Of a stretch of DNA of 64,000 bases, positions 8,147 to 16,568 are shown in pieces. The DNA comes from G958295645 sp965242735 (GTDB taxonomy: Bacteria; Gemmatimonadota; Gemmatimonadetes; Longimicrobiales; Gaopeijiaceae): NCBI GenBank assembly GCA_965242735.1, contig OZ251497.1, forward strand, positions 558,001 through 622,000. The letters run 5' to 3'. The translations under genes were made by a program, and so were the position numbers. Numbering within the stretch: the stretch's first letter is position 1; the number at the start of each line of letters is the position of its first letter. The notes under the pieces were generated by a model. The model saw only the letters and a list, made by a program, of their open reading frames with translations, had not been told where the DNA came from and did no database searches.

Positions 8147-9723
8147 CGGCGAAGCCGGCCGGCCAGCCGGGCGACCGCCCACCGAGCCATGCATGTGCAA
8201 TAGACGGCTTGCAGCGGCCAAGTCGCAATGGCGAACCGCAGAACCGCTTGCGCCAAGAACGCCGTGCCCACCATGTGGGCGTGCACCATCACGCTCGCGA
8301 CCGCGCCGACCATTAGGTCCGCGCTTCGCTCTTCCGGGGCTCGGCGAACCCGCTCCGCAACGCACAGCACGACGATCGCCAACGAAGCCAGGAACGAAGC
8401 CGCGGCGCCCAAGCGGCCGGCAAGGACGACGGCGGCCGGCTCGGGCCGCACGGCCGGAGGAGCAATAAGCTCAGCCTCCACGAAGACCGGATCGTCTTCC
8501 AGCCCTGCCACTAGAGACGCATAGCGCGCGGCAAGAGCGGCGTCGTTGATCGAGTACAGGAACCAGAGCGACCTCCACTGAAGGAACGCGTCGGCCATCC
8601 ATCCGCCGGGCCTCGACAACAGCATCGCGAGCGCGAGTTCGCCCAGCAACGCTGCCCCGCTGCGTCCCCTCGTCTCCGCCAAGTCGGCGACTCGCCACCG
8701 CGTCTCCCGCCAGTACCGGGGCATCTCGATCGCGGCCTCGGACTGCCGCAGGACGACGGCGCGAATGCGCCAGTCCGGCGCGCGCTGAAGGAGTTCGCGC
8801 AACGGCGCGGCGCTCGCCCGAGAATCGGCCACGAAGTCCGCCAGCGCGGCGTCCTTCCGAATGCGCTCAGGCAGGTCGGGCTCGGAGATCATCATGTTTG
8901 CCTTGGCAAACAAGCGGCGATTCATTATTCCGACTTGCGTCGCCGAGGACGCGTTCGGAACGAACTGCCGGCCGAAGTCTTCCAGCAGGAGCAGTGCCGC
9001 CATGGGCACTGCGAACGCGACGGCCATCCGCCATCTCCGTCCCTTGCAACGATCCCAAACCAGCCAAAGCGCCAAGGGCCACGCCGCCACAAAGAACAAC
9101 GCCGACGGACGCGCAGTGGCGGCCAAGCCCATCGAAGCGGAAAAAGCAACGGCCCGCCACAAACTCGGATGTGCAAAGAACAAGGCCAAGAATCCTGTCG
9201 CGACGCACGCGAACGGCACGAACAGAGCCTCGGAGAGCACATAGGCATGGAACCGCGGCGCCGCGCTGGCCGCGAGAGCCAGCGCAACCACCGCCACTGT
9301 CCATGGATCGCCAAGCCGCCGGGCCGCATTGCCCGCGCCGGCCCGCCGCCCCCCTCCGGAGACGCTTCGGGCCGCCCCCTGGCGCGTGCGCTTGTCCTCG
9401 GCGCCTCCCCGGCCGACAGCCCGACCCACGGCCCATCCCATGAAGACGACCGACACGGCCATGACGACCAGCTGCACCCTCTGCACGGCCTCCACCGTCC
9501 CGAAGACGACGCGGACGGCCTCGACGAAGAAGGGATATCCGAGCGTCCGGTACCGCAGGCTCGACGAAGACAGAAAGAACGACTGGCTGTCTCCGTGAAG
9601 CATGTCCGGACCCAACGGCGACCAGACGTGCGGGCCGATTGGATCGGACCAGAACGCCGCGACGTAGGCCAGGGCGAGCGCGACTGCGATCCACGACGAA
9701 GCGGCGGGCTTTGTGAGCGTCAT
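8143..9723 (-). CDS. Polytopic membrane protein, probable GT-C glycosyltransferase (copy A)
   Basis: The protein is 526 residues and starts MTLTKPAASSWIAV at ATG 9723. A first helix is followed by an acidic loop (LHGDSQSFF) and then LRYRTLGYPFFVEAVRV. This layout, an Asp-containing loop ahead of a GYPFF-type segment, is typical of GT-C membrane glycosyltransferases. About ten hydrophobic segments follow, with a large extracytoplasmic loop around 240-430. It is one of four related copies in the window (A here, B at 9798, C deleted at 22570, D at 23699). A glycine-rich linker after GWAVGRAVGR is the main variable segment among copies. The sugar and acceptor are unknown. It converges on the sulfotransferase gene, overlapping it by four bases. 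Confidence 0.7.
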   Translation of the reverse strand: MTLTKPAASSWIAVALALAYVAAFWSDPIGPHVWSPLGPDMLHGDSQSFFLSSSSLRYRTLGYPFFVEAVRVVFGTVEAVQRVQLVVMAVSVVFMGWAVGRAVGRGGAEDKRTRQGAARSVSGGGRRAGAGNAARRLGDPWTVAVVALALAASAAPRFHAYVLSEALFVPFACVATGFLALFFAHPSLWRAVAFSASMGLAATARPSALFFVAAWPLALWLVWDRCKGRRWRMAVAFAVPMAALLLLEDFGRQFVPNASSATQVGIMNRRLFAKANMMISEPDLPERIRKDAALADFVADSRASAAPLRELLQRAPDWRIRAVVLRQSEAAIEMPRYWRETRWRVADLAETRGRSGAALLGELALAMLLSRPGGWMADAFLQWRSLWFLYSINDAALAARYASLVAGLEDDPVFVEAELIAPPAVRPEPAAVVLAGRLGAAASFLASLAIVVLCVAERVRRAPEERSADLMVGAVASVMVHAHMVGTAFLAQAVLRFAIATWPLQAVYCTCMARWAVARLAGRLRR

Positions 9724-9797
9724 CGCTCAACAATCGCCCAATCCCGCTCGGAAGACAACGAGAGCGGCGCGGCGATCGCCCGGCTTCCGGCAAGCCC

Positions 9798-11369
9798 TCA
9801 ACGTCGAAGCCGGTCGGCCAACCGGGCGACCGCCCACCGCGCCATGCATGTGCAATAGACGGCCTGCAAAGGCCAAGTCGCAACGGCGAACCGAAGGACC
9901 GCTTGCGCCAAGAACGCCGTGCCCACCATGTGGGCGTGCACCATCACGCTCGCGGCCGCACCGGCCATCAAGTTCGCGCTTCGCTCTTCAGGGGCTCGTC
10001 GAACGCGCTCCGCAACGCACAGCACGACGATCGCCACCGAAGCCAAGAACGAAGCCGCGGCGCTCAGGCGGCTGGCCAGCACGACGGCGGCGGGCTCCGG
10101 CCGCACGGCCTCGGGAGCAATAACCTCGGCTCCCACGAAGACCGGATCGTCTTCCAATCCTTCCACCAGAGACGCGTATCGCGCAGCAAGGGCGGCGTCG
10201 TTGATCGAGTACAGGAACCAGAGCGCCCTCCACTGAAGGGACGCGTCGGCCATCCATCCGCCGGGCCTCGACAACAGCATCGCGAGCGCGAGTTCGCCCA
10301 GCAGCGCGTCCCTGGTGGTGCCCCTTGCCTCCGCCAAGTCGGCGACGCGCCGCCGCGTTTCCCGCCAGTACCGGGAGTACTCGATCGCTCCTTCGGACTG
10401 CCGCAGGACGACGGCCCGAATGCGCCAGTCCGGCGCGCGTTGCAGGAGTTCGCGCAAGGGCGCGGCGCTGGCCCGAGAATCGGCCACGAAGTCCGCCAGC
10501 GCGGCGTCCTTCCGAATGCGCTCAGGCAGGACGGGCTCGGAGATCATCATGTTCGCCTTGGCAAACAAGCGGTGATTCATTATTCCGACTTGCGTCGCCG
10601 AGGACGCGCTTGGAACGAACTGCCGGCCGAAGTCTTCCGCCAGGAGCAGCGCCGCCATGGGCGCCGCGAACGCGACGGCCGTCCGCCATCTCCATCCCTT
10701 GCAACGATCCCAAACCAGCCAAAGCGCCAAGGGCCACGCCGCCACGAAGAACAACGCCGACGGACGCGCGACGGCGGCCAAGCCCATCGAAACGGAACAG
10801 ACGCCGGCCCGCCACAAACTCGGATGTGCAAAGAACAAGGCCAAGAATCCTGTCGCGACGCACGCGAACGGCACGAACAGAGCCTCGGAGAGCACATAGG
10901 CATGGAACCGCGGCGCCGCGCTGGCCGCGAGAGCCAGCGCAACCACCGCCACTGTCCATGGATCGCCAAGCCGCCGGGTCGCATTGCCCGCGCCGGCCCG
11001 CCGCCCCCCTCCGGAGACGCTTCGCCCCCCCCCCCGCTCGCCGCCGGTGCCTCCGCGGCTCGCAGCGCGACCCACGGCCCATCCCATGAAGACGACCGAC
11101 GCGGCCATGACGACGAGCTGCACTCTCTGCACGGCCTCCACCGTCCCGAAGACGACGCGGACGGCCTCGACGAAGAAGGGATATCCAAGCGTCCGGTCCC
11201 GCAGGCGCGGCGAAGTAAAGAAGAACGACTGGCTGTCTCCGTGAAGCATGTCCCAACCCAGCGGCGACCAAACGTGGGGACCGATCGGATCGGACCAGAA
11301 CGCCACGACGTAGGCCAGGGCAAGCGCGATCGCGATCCACGACGAAGCGGCGGGCTTTGCGAGCGTCAT
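9798..11369 (-). CDS. Polytopic membrane protein, probable GT-C glycosyltransferase (copy B)
   Basis: This is a tandem paralogue of copy A, 523 residues, same strand, with near-identical stretches over most of its length (MTLAKPAASSWIA start, LHGDSQSFFF loop, C-terminal CMARWAVARLADRLRR). It differs most in the glycine-rich linker after GWAVGRAASRGG, where the plus strand shows an 11-C run at 11025-11035. About 50 bases upstream of the ATG are also conserved with the other copies, so the duplicated unit includes the start region. A recent tandem duplication is the simplest origin. The conserved frame suggests it is functional. Confidence 0.7.
   Translation of the reverse strand: MTLAKPAASSWIAIALALAYVVAFWSDPIGPHVWSPLGWDMLHGDSQSFFFTSPRLRDRTLGYPFFVEAVRVVFGTVEAVQRVQLVVMAASVVFMGWAVGRAASRGGTGGERGGGRSVSGGGRRAGAGNATRRLGDPWTVAVVALALAASAAPRFHAYVLSEALFVPFACVATGFLALFFAHPSLWRAGVCSVSMGLAAVARPSALFFVAAWPLALWLVWDRCKGWRWRTAVAFAAPMAALLLAEDFGRQFVPSASSATQVGIMNHRLFAKANMMISEPVLPERIRKDAALADFVADSRASAAPLRELLQRAPDWRIRAVVLRQSEGAIEYSRYWRETRRRVADLAEARGTTRDALLGELALAMLLSRPGGWMADASLQWRALWFLYSINDAALAARYASLVEGLEDDPVFVGAEVIAPEAVRPEPAAVVLASRLSAAASFLASVAIVVLCVAERVRRAPEERSANLMAGAAASVMVHAHMVGTAFLAQAVLRFAVATWPLQAVYCTCMARWAVARLADRLRR
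11025..11035 (+). repeat. Poly-C tract (11 C) in membrane-protein copy B
   Basis: A run of 11 C on the plus strand encodes Gly residues in the variable linker of copy B. The corresponding position in copy A has only a 5-C run, while copies C and D have 15. Length variation of such a tract would shift the frame about one quarter of the way through the gene. Confidence 0.8.
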
Positions 11370-11689
11370 GGCTCAACAATCGCCCAAGCCCGCTCGGGAG
11401 ACAAGTGAGAGCGGCGCTGCGGCCGCCCGCCTTCCGGCAGTCGTCCAGCGTCCGCGGTCGTAGCTTCCGGCACGCCCTGGCCGCCACGCCCTGGCCGCAC
11501 GCCGGCCGTCGCCCTTCGCCATGCCCGGTCCTCGGCGGTTCGTCGGGCCACGCCGCTCTTGGGAGACGGCAGAGGGGCAACAGCCGTGGATAAAGTCCCT
11601 CCCTTGCCGGGTCGGCGTTAGGTTGGAGAGACGGGACGATTCCCTCGGCGGAGAACGGCGATGGCAACAGGCAGGCGACCAAGCGGAGC
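11370..11689. other. Intergenic scar region without a supported gene
   Basis: The first 50 bases belong to the duplicated upstream segment shared by all four membrane-protein copies (CTCAACAATCGCCCAA and following). The remainder shows no reading frame with recognisable content up to the transposase scrap. I see no tRNA, convincing promoter or terminator. Confidence 0.5.
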
Positions 11690-11884
11690 GCGAGTTCCTC
11701 GGATGCGAGCTGACGAGCAACCCGCCGGACCATTGGGGGCCGTACGCTTCGCTGCCCGAGACGCTCGACGAGGCGGAACGGCAGCTGGCGGAGTTGGGCG
11801 GCGGCGCGGCGACGGAAGTGGCGTGCGACAAGGGGTACCACTCGAACAGGAGGATGACCGATCTGGCGGAGCGGGGGTCGTCCA
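11690..11884 (+). pseudogene. Transposase fragment (DDE-type remnant)
   Basis: A frame reading LPETLDEAERQLAEL and then EVACDKGYHSNRRMTDLAE matches the well-known block of IS transposases in which ADKGYHSN surrounds a catalytic Asp. Only about 65 residues remain, with no start, no C-terminal part and no inverted repeats visible. It marks an old insertion at the junction between the glycan region and the degenerate AlbA/AAA pair, and may explain the rearrangement here. Confidence 0.6.
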
Positions 11885-11908
11885 GCCTTCCTTCCCTGGA
11901 GGCGCACC

Positions 11909-12724
11909 ATGAGCGAAAGCCAACACGTTGAGTGGAAGGAATCCTGGCACGACGACTATCTCAAGTGGATCTGCGGGTTTGCGAACGCTGTGCCGCGAGA
12001 AGCGATCCGCGAGGCAGTGGTCAACGCGGTGATTCATCGAGACTACACCCGCCCGGCACCCAGTCAGATTCGAGCCTACGACGATCGGATCATGCTCTGG
12101 AATCCGGGTCGTCTGCCGGAGGGGTGGTCGCTGGAGAAGCTGACGGGGAGTCATCCGTCGCAGCCGCACAATCCGGTGATCGCCAACGCGTTCTTTCGGG
12201 CAGGACTGATCGAGGCCTGGAGCCTGGGCGTGCAAAGGATCATCGCAAGTTGCAAGGAGTTGGGCAGTCCCCTGCCCGAATGGCGGATTGAGTCCGAGGA
12301 CGGGCTGTGGGTCGAGTTCCCGTTCTCGGCTTGGTACCGGGCAGCCGACGCGAGGGCCGCAGGGAAGGCCACGGATCGAGAAACTACCCAAGAAGTGCCA
12401 GAGACTACCCAAGAAACACGGGAGGCTACCCAAGAAGTCGCATCCACTACCCAAGAAACTGCCCAAGAGGTTGTGGATGCTACCCAAGAAGGCGTGCCCG
12501 CTGCCCAACAAGTCGCACCCACTGCGACCGCGACGGCTCCCACTTCTCGCGAACGTATCCTGGCCCTGCTCAAGGCCGAGCCACGAATCACCCGGCGACT
12601 CTTGGCCGAGCGAATCGGCATCACGCCGAGCGGCGTCAAGTACCATCTGACCAAGTTGCGGAAGGCCCGGATCATCCGGCATGTTGGTCCGACGAAGGCT
12701 GGACGCTGGGAGGTGCTGAAGTGA
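11909..12724 (+). CDS. AlbA_2/HATPase-type transcriptional regulator with large internal deletion
   Basis: This 271-residue protein resembles the COG2865 family of DNA-binding ATPases but is much shorter than the usual 450-500. Residues 1-26 (VEWKESWHDDYLKWICGFAN) are the start of an AlbA_2 domain. The sequence then jumps directly to AIREAVVNAVIHRDY, the N-box of the GHKL-like ATPase part, so roughly 190 residues are missing in frame. A Thr-Gln-Glu-rich linker with a 21-base repeat (ACTACCCAAGAA at 12383, 12404, 12425, 12446 and 12479) precedes a C-terminal winged helix (ITRRLLAERIGITPSGVKYH). A GGAGG ribosome site precedes ATG 11909. The frame is intact, so it may be expressed, but ATP binding is doubtful. 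Confidence 0.7.
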   Translation: MSESQHVEWKESWHDDYLKWICGFANAVPREAIREAVVNAVIHRDYTRPAPSQIRAYDDRIMLWNPGRLPEGWSLEKLTGSHPSQPHNPVIANAFFRAGLIEAWSLGVQRIIASCKELGSPLPEWRIESEDGLWVEFPFSAWYRAADARAAGKATDRETTQEVPETTQETREATQEVASTTQETAQEVVDATQEGVPAAQQVAPTATATAPTSRERILALLKAEPRITRRLLAERIGITPSGVKYHLTKLRKARIIRHVGPTKAGRWEVLK

Positions 12725-12755
12725 CGCCGGCCTGCATGCAGCAGCGGAGACTCCG

Positions 12756-14314
12756 ATGATCGAGAAGCACTTGAGAGACCTATGGGACCAAGTGTTCGCG
12801 AAGAGGCCGCACATGCCGCACTTCCTGACGCAGGTTCGGGTGCAGGGCGTCCGGGGAATCGAGGACCTGGAGGTAGGGTTCATCTCGCCCGTCGTCGTGG
12901 TCGCCGGCGGCAACGCCAGCGGAAAGTCCACGCTCCTGGCGGCAACTGCCTGCGCTTACGACGTGCCGGGAGCGCGACGCCAAGATTTTCGTCCGGCGAC
13001 GCTGTTTTCTGACTATCGACCCAGGCAGGGGGTGTACCAGGACGCGAGGACCCCAGCCACCATCGAGTTCGAGTACTCGACTCCGACGGGGGCAGGGCCA
13101 TGCGTTGGCGGCGCACCAGCGGCTGGCGACAGACGTTCTACGGACGGCGCAACGCCTTGCAGCCCCAGCGCCCCGTGCACATGCATCTGATGCGGAACCT
13201 GGACGATCCGTCGGAGGCGCGCGATCTCGTGGCCGGGATGACGCGCGGACGAGCGGCCACGCAAGCGAGATCCTTGACGATGTGGGAGATGAACTTCGCA
13301 GAGAGGATGCTGCCGTTCAGGTACTCGGAAGTGGTCGATCTCGTCAGAGATGGCAGCAGCTTGCTGTTCGCGCGGCAGATCGGCGGCGCGGCGTACTCCG
13401 AACTTCATATGGCTGCCGGCGAGCGGGCGATGTTGCGCCTGTCGCAAGAGGTTGCGGATTTGCGCGACGCGCTAGTGTTGATTGACGACGTTGAGGCCGG
13501 GCTGCATCCGTGGGCGCAGCAGCTTCTAATGCTGCACCTTCAGCAGCTCGTCTTGTTCAACAACCTCCAGTTCATCGTGACCACCCACAGCCCGGTCGTG
13601 CTGGAGTCGGTTCACCCCCTTGCGCGGGTGTCCTTGGAACGCGACGCCCGCGGACGGGTCGCGGCCGTCGCGCCCTACCAGGACGTCGTGCAGGACGCCC
13701 TCTACGGCCGGGCCCGGAACGCACTCAGCCTGCTGTGCGAGGACGAGGCGGCCGAAGCGATCCTCCACGGCGTCTTTGACGTTCTGTTTCTCAGGCTTCG
13801 GATTCGACGGGAATCGGTGCGGATTGGCAGGGACACAGGTGCCTCGGAGTTTCCGGGCCACGCCGCCGCGTTCAGCAAGTTTGGACAGATCGACAACTTT
13901 GTGTTTGTTCTGGACGGAGACCAGCGCGACCGGGGCATCGAGACCAAGATCGTCGAGCGCGCAGGCCGCAACGCAGCTGTGCTCTTCCTCCCCGGCGAAG
14001 ACGCGCCGGAGGTGTGGGTTTGGAGAATCCTGCAGAGCTGGACGGAGCCGATAGCGGAGCAGCTGAACATCGATGCTGCCGAGCTCTCGGACCGCATGGA
14101 TCGACAGGACGCGGTGTTCGACTTGGCCTCGGAAGGGCCGGCCGCCATTGCCAAGATCAAGCTCGAGAATCTGGCTCATCCGTTGGGGTGGGACGTGGCG
14201 GACCTGTGCCAAGTCGTTGCTCGCGTGGAGGCGGGGCGCACGGGCGGCGAATGCCAGACGCTGATGAGAGACCTCGCGGCGGCGCTGACCAAGTGGCGCG
14301 AGGAGTACGTGTGA
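12756..14314 (+). pseudogene. AAA ATPase with C-terminal TOPRIM-like domain (OLD-like), frameshifted
   Basis: The first frame from ATG 12756 encodes an SMC/OLD-type N-terminus with Walker A GGNASGKST at about residues 51-59, then runs out at 13190. The remainder lies in another frame to 14314. It contains an ABC-type region, an acidic Walker B-like VLIDDVEAGLHP and switch TTHSPVVLE, and finally a TOPRIM-like segment with CEDEAAE and FVFVLDGDQRD. The switch falls around 13070-13100 near a run of five G. An uninterrupted product would be about 520 residues. Together with the truncated regulator upstream it looks like the remains of a two-gene defence or regulatory unit. A base-call error at the G run cannot be excluded. 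Confidence 0.65.
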
Positions 14315-14355
14315 CCGTCGGCCAGCTGGAGGGTTCAACGCCGCGCCGGCTCTGG

Positions 14356-15387
14356 CTAAGGAATCTCCCGCAAGCGCGCCGCGACCCAGCGGCCGGCTTC
14401 GGTTCCTCTCAGGTCCTCGAAGTAGAGGATGTCGTCGGCGACGACTCGCAGCACGGACGTGCCGGCGAGCACGGTCTGCGCAGCCCCGTCGGTGCCGACG
14501 ATCACCAGATACCGCGTCTCTTGCGGGTCGTCCATGGCCGTCTTGTCTCCCAACTGCACGACGACTTCGCCGCTCGCCAGCAGATGGACCGCGTCTACGG
14601 ACCATGGCGCATTCGTGGCGTCGTTGGGCGTCTCGGACTTCGCCTGCGCTGCCAAGGGCAGGGGGACGGCGCCGATTCGCGAACCGTCGGTCGCGAAGAC
14701 GAAGATGCTGTCGGAGAACTGCGACACGGCCCAGATCGTGTCGCCGCGCACGGCGGCGCTGGCCCACTCGCCGGAGCCTGCGACGTCGTCGAGATGCGCG
14801 AGGCGCGGAGGAGAAAAGAAGCTGTGCTCGATCGTCTTGGACGTGGCGTTCCAGACATGCAAGTGCGGCGGTCTCTTTCCAGCGCTCGCCGGTCGGCGTG
14901 GAACGCCGGTGACGAGGTACCGATGGCCTCCCAAGTCCTGTGCGTCGAAGGGAACGACCGCAATCGCGACCGCTTCGGGCTCCGTCGCGGCGCCTTCGGC
15001 CAAGAAGATCAAGCGTCTTGACATTTCCGCCACGACAAGAAGGCCGTCGCGGGAACGCCGGGCGGACATGGGCTCGGCGAATCCTCCCCTGTCCGCCACC
15101 AAGCTGCCGTCCAGCGCGTACACGCTGACTTGGCGAGTCTTCGGGGCGGCCACCGTGAAGCGTCGGCCGTCGAACCGAGCAAACAGAAAATCGGCATTGC
15201 TGGCCACGCCGCCCTCAAGCACCAAGGTGTCGACGACCTCGAACGCTTCGGCGAACGTCGCGGGTTGTCCGGCTTCTGGCAGAAATGGGGAAGCTGAGGA
15301 AGCTTCCGCGCCGGGGTCGGTGCGGTCTGCGGGAACGCAGCTGGAGAGGAACAAGGCGACTATGGCCAGGCGAACTGCCTTGAGCAT
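14356..15387 (-). CDS. 6-bladed beta-propeller lipoprotein
   Basis: The protein is 343 residues and begins MLKAVRLAIVALFLSSC, a lipoprotein signal with the lipidated Cys at 17. The mature part starts with an acidic Pro/Ala segment and the phrase ATFAEAFEVVDTLVLE shared with its two neighbours. It continues as a series of blades with D-G-[RS] turns (FDGRRF, ALDGSLVADRGG, ATDGSRIGAVPLP) and ends VVADDILYFEDL. It resembles the NHL-like 6-bladed propeller lipoproteins common in Bacteroidota and Gemmatimonadota, whose role is not settled. It lies 8 bases downstream of the next propeller gene on the same strand, so the two are probably cotranscribed. It is the most diverged of the three, with a shortened first blade. 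Confidence 0.75.
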   Translation of the reverse strand: MLKAVRLAIVALFLSSCVPADRTDPGAEASSASPFLPEAGQPATFAEAFEVVDTLVLEGGVASNADFLFARFDGRRFTVAAPKTRQVSVYALDGSLVADRGGFAEPMSARRSRDGLLVVAEMSRRLIFLAEGAATEPEAVAIAVVPFDAQDLGGHRYLVTGVPRRPASAGKRPPHLHVWNATSKTIEHSFFSPPRLAHLDDVAGSGEWASAAVRGDTIWAVSQFSDSIFVFATDGSRIGAVPLPLAAQAKSETPNDATNAPWSVDAVHLLASGEVVVQLGDKTAMDDPQETRYLVIVGTDGAAQTVLAGTSVLRVVADDILYFEDLRGTEAGRWVAARLREIP

Positions 15388-15395
15388 GATCTTCC

Positions 15396-16466
15396 TCACG
15401 ACGCCCTCCAGCGCGCGACGATCCAATGGTTGGGCTCCATGCGATCGGGATTTTGGAAATAGAAGAGATCGTCGGCGACGACGCGCAACCGCGGCGTGTC
15501 CCCAAGCGTCGCCAGCGGCACGCCGTCGGCGCCGACGATGACGAGATAGTTGGCCCGGCGCCGCGTTCTGAAGCCGGTTTTGCGCGCCAGCTGCACGACG
15601 ACATGGCCGGGTGACAGCAGGTGGACCGTTTCGGCCGTCCACAGAACCGCTGTTGTGTCGTCCGCCGACTCCGGCTTGGCCTGCGTCGCCAGCGGCAACC
15701 CGACGGCTCCGGCCCGGGAACCGTCCGTCCGGAACAGGAACACGCTGTCGGCGTATGTGGACACCGCCCAGACGGTGTCTCCTCGAAGGGCCACTTGAGC
15801 CCATTCGCCGTCGGCGGCCGTTTCGTCCAGATGGGCGGGCCGCGGGGGCGTGAAGAAGCTCCGCTCGATCTCTTCCGAGCCCGCATTCCAAACGTGGAGC
15901 ATCGGCGCCGGGCCGCCAGGCCGCCTCGTAGGCTGCGAGAGAAACGACAGCGACGGCCCTGCGATCAAATAGCGCCGGTCGTCCAGCGCGACAGCGTCGA
16001 AGGCCATGACGGGAATCGCCAAGATCTCGGGTTCTCCGTCCGGTTCCAGCGGAAAGAGCGTCAGGCGCATTGCCCCGATGTCGGTCACCAACAGCCTTCC
16101 GTCCGAGGCCCGCCGCGCGGATATGGACATCTGGAATTCTCCGGGGCCGTCGCCTATGCGGCCTCGAGCCTCGATCAGGCGTCCGTCCGTAGCATACACC
16201 CTGGCTTGTTGGCCGCGCAGATCGGCGAGCAGGAAATGGCTCCCGTCAAATCGAACGCGCGGGCTCGCCGTGACGACGTCGGCGGCCGGATCCTCCTCGA
16301 GAACCAAGGTGTCGACGACCTCGAACGCTTCGGCGAACGTCGCGCGCCGCCCGGCTTCCGGCAGAAATGGAAACGAGGAGGCTTCCGCGACGGGATCGGC
16401 GCCGTCTGCGCGAACGCAGCCCGAGAGGACCAAGGCGACTATGGCCAGGCGCATCTTCTTACGCAT
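15396..16466 (-). CDS. 6-bladed beta-propeller lipoprotein
   Basis: This 356-residue lipoprotein (MRKKMRLAIVALVLSGC, Cys 17) is closely related to its two operon neighbours. It has the ATFAEAFEVVDTLVLEEDP opening, the blade phrase GRIGDGPGEFQMSISARR typical of NHL-like propellers (GxGPGEF), and an ending RVVADDLFYFQNPDRMEPNH that is nearly identical in the copy at 17475. The shared termini with divergent middles suggest duplication followed by selection on the propeller face. It is preceded by a perfect hairpin (16522-16568) that separates it from the upstream cysteine-rich peptide gene. Confidence 0.8.
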   Translation of the reverse strand: MRKKMRLAIVALVLSGCVRADGADPVAEASSFPFLPEAGRRATFAEAFEVVDTLVLEEDPAADVVTASPRVRFDGSHFLLADLRGQQARVYATDGRLIEARGRIGDGPGEFQMSISARRASDGRLLVTDIGAMRLTLFPLEPDGEPEILAIPVMAFDAVALDDRRYLIAGPSLSFLSQPTRRPGGPAPMLHVWNAGSEEIERSFFTPPRPAHLDETAADGEWAQVALRGDTVWAVSTYADSVFLFRTDGSRAGAVGLPLATQAKPESADDTTAVLWTAETVHLLSPGHVVVQLARKTGFRTRRRANYLVIVGADGVPLATLGDTPRLRVVADDLFYFQNPDRMEPNHWIVARWRAS

Positions 16467-16521
16467 GATTTTCTTCCTGGTTGAGTGAACGTGACAATCA
16501 CAACGACAGCCGACACCTCAT

Positions 16522-16568
16522 GGAGGAAGCCCGCCCAAGAGCCGATTGCTCTTGGGCGGGCTTCCTCT
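16522..16568 (-). terminator. Perfect long GC-rich hairpin between peptide gene and propeller gene
   Basis: The arms at 16523-16542 and 16548-16567 pair perfectly over 20 bases (GAGGAAGCCCGCCCAAGAG on the left) around a 5-base loop. No T tract follows on either strand, so it is an incomplete intrinsic terminator and could equally be an attenuator or RNA-processing element that lets the short peptide upstream be made in excess over the propeller downstream. A comparable hairpin sits at the same place after the second peptide gene (18556-18596). Confidence 0.75.

Noticed and set aside
16522..16568. Classical intrinsic terminator
   Set aside because: The stem is excellent but no T tract follows on either strand; kept as a hairpin of uncertain role.
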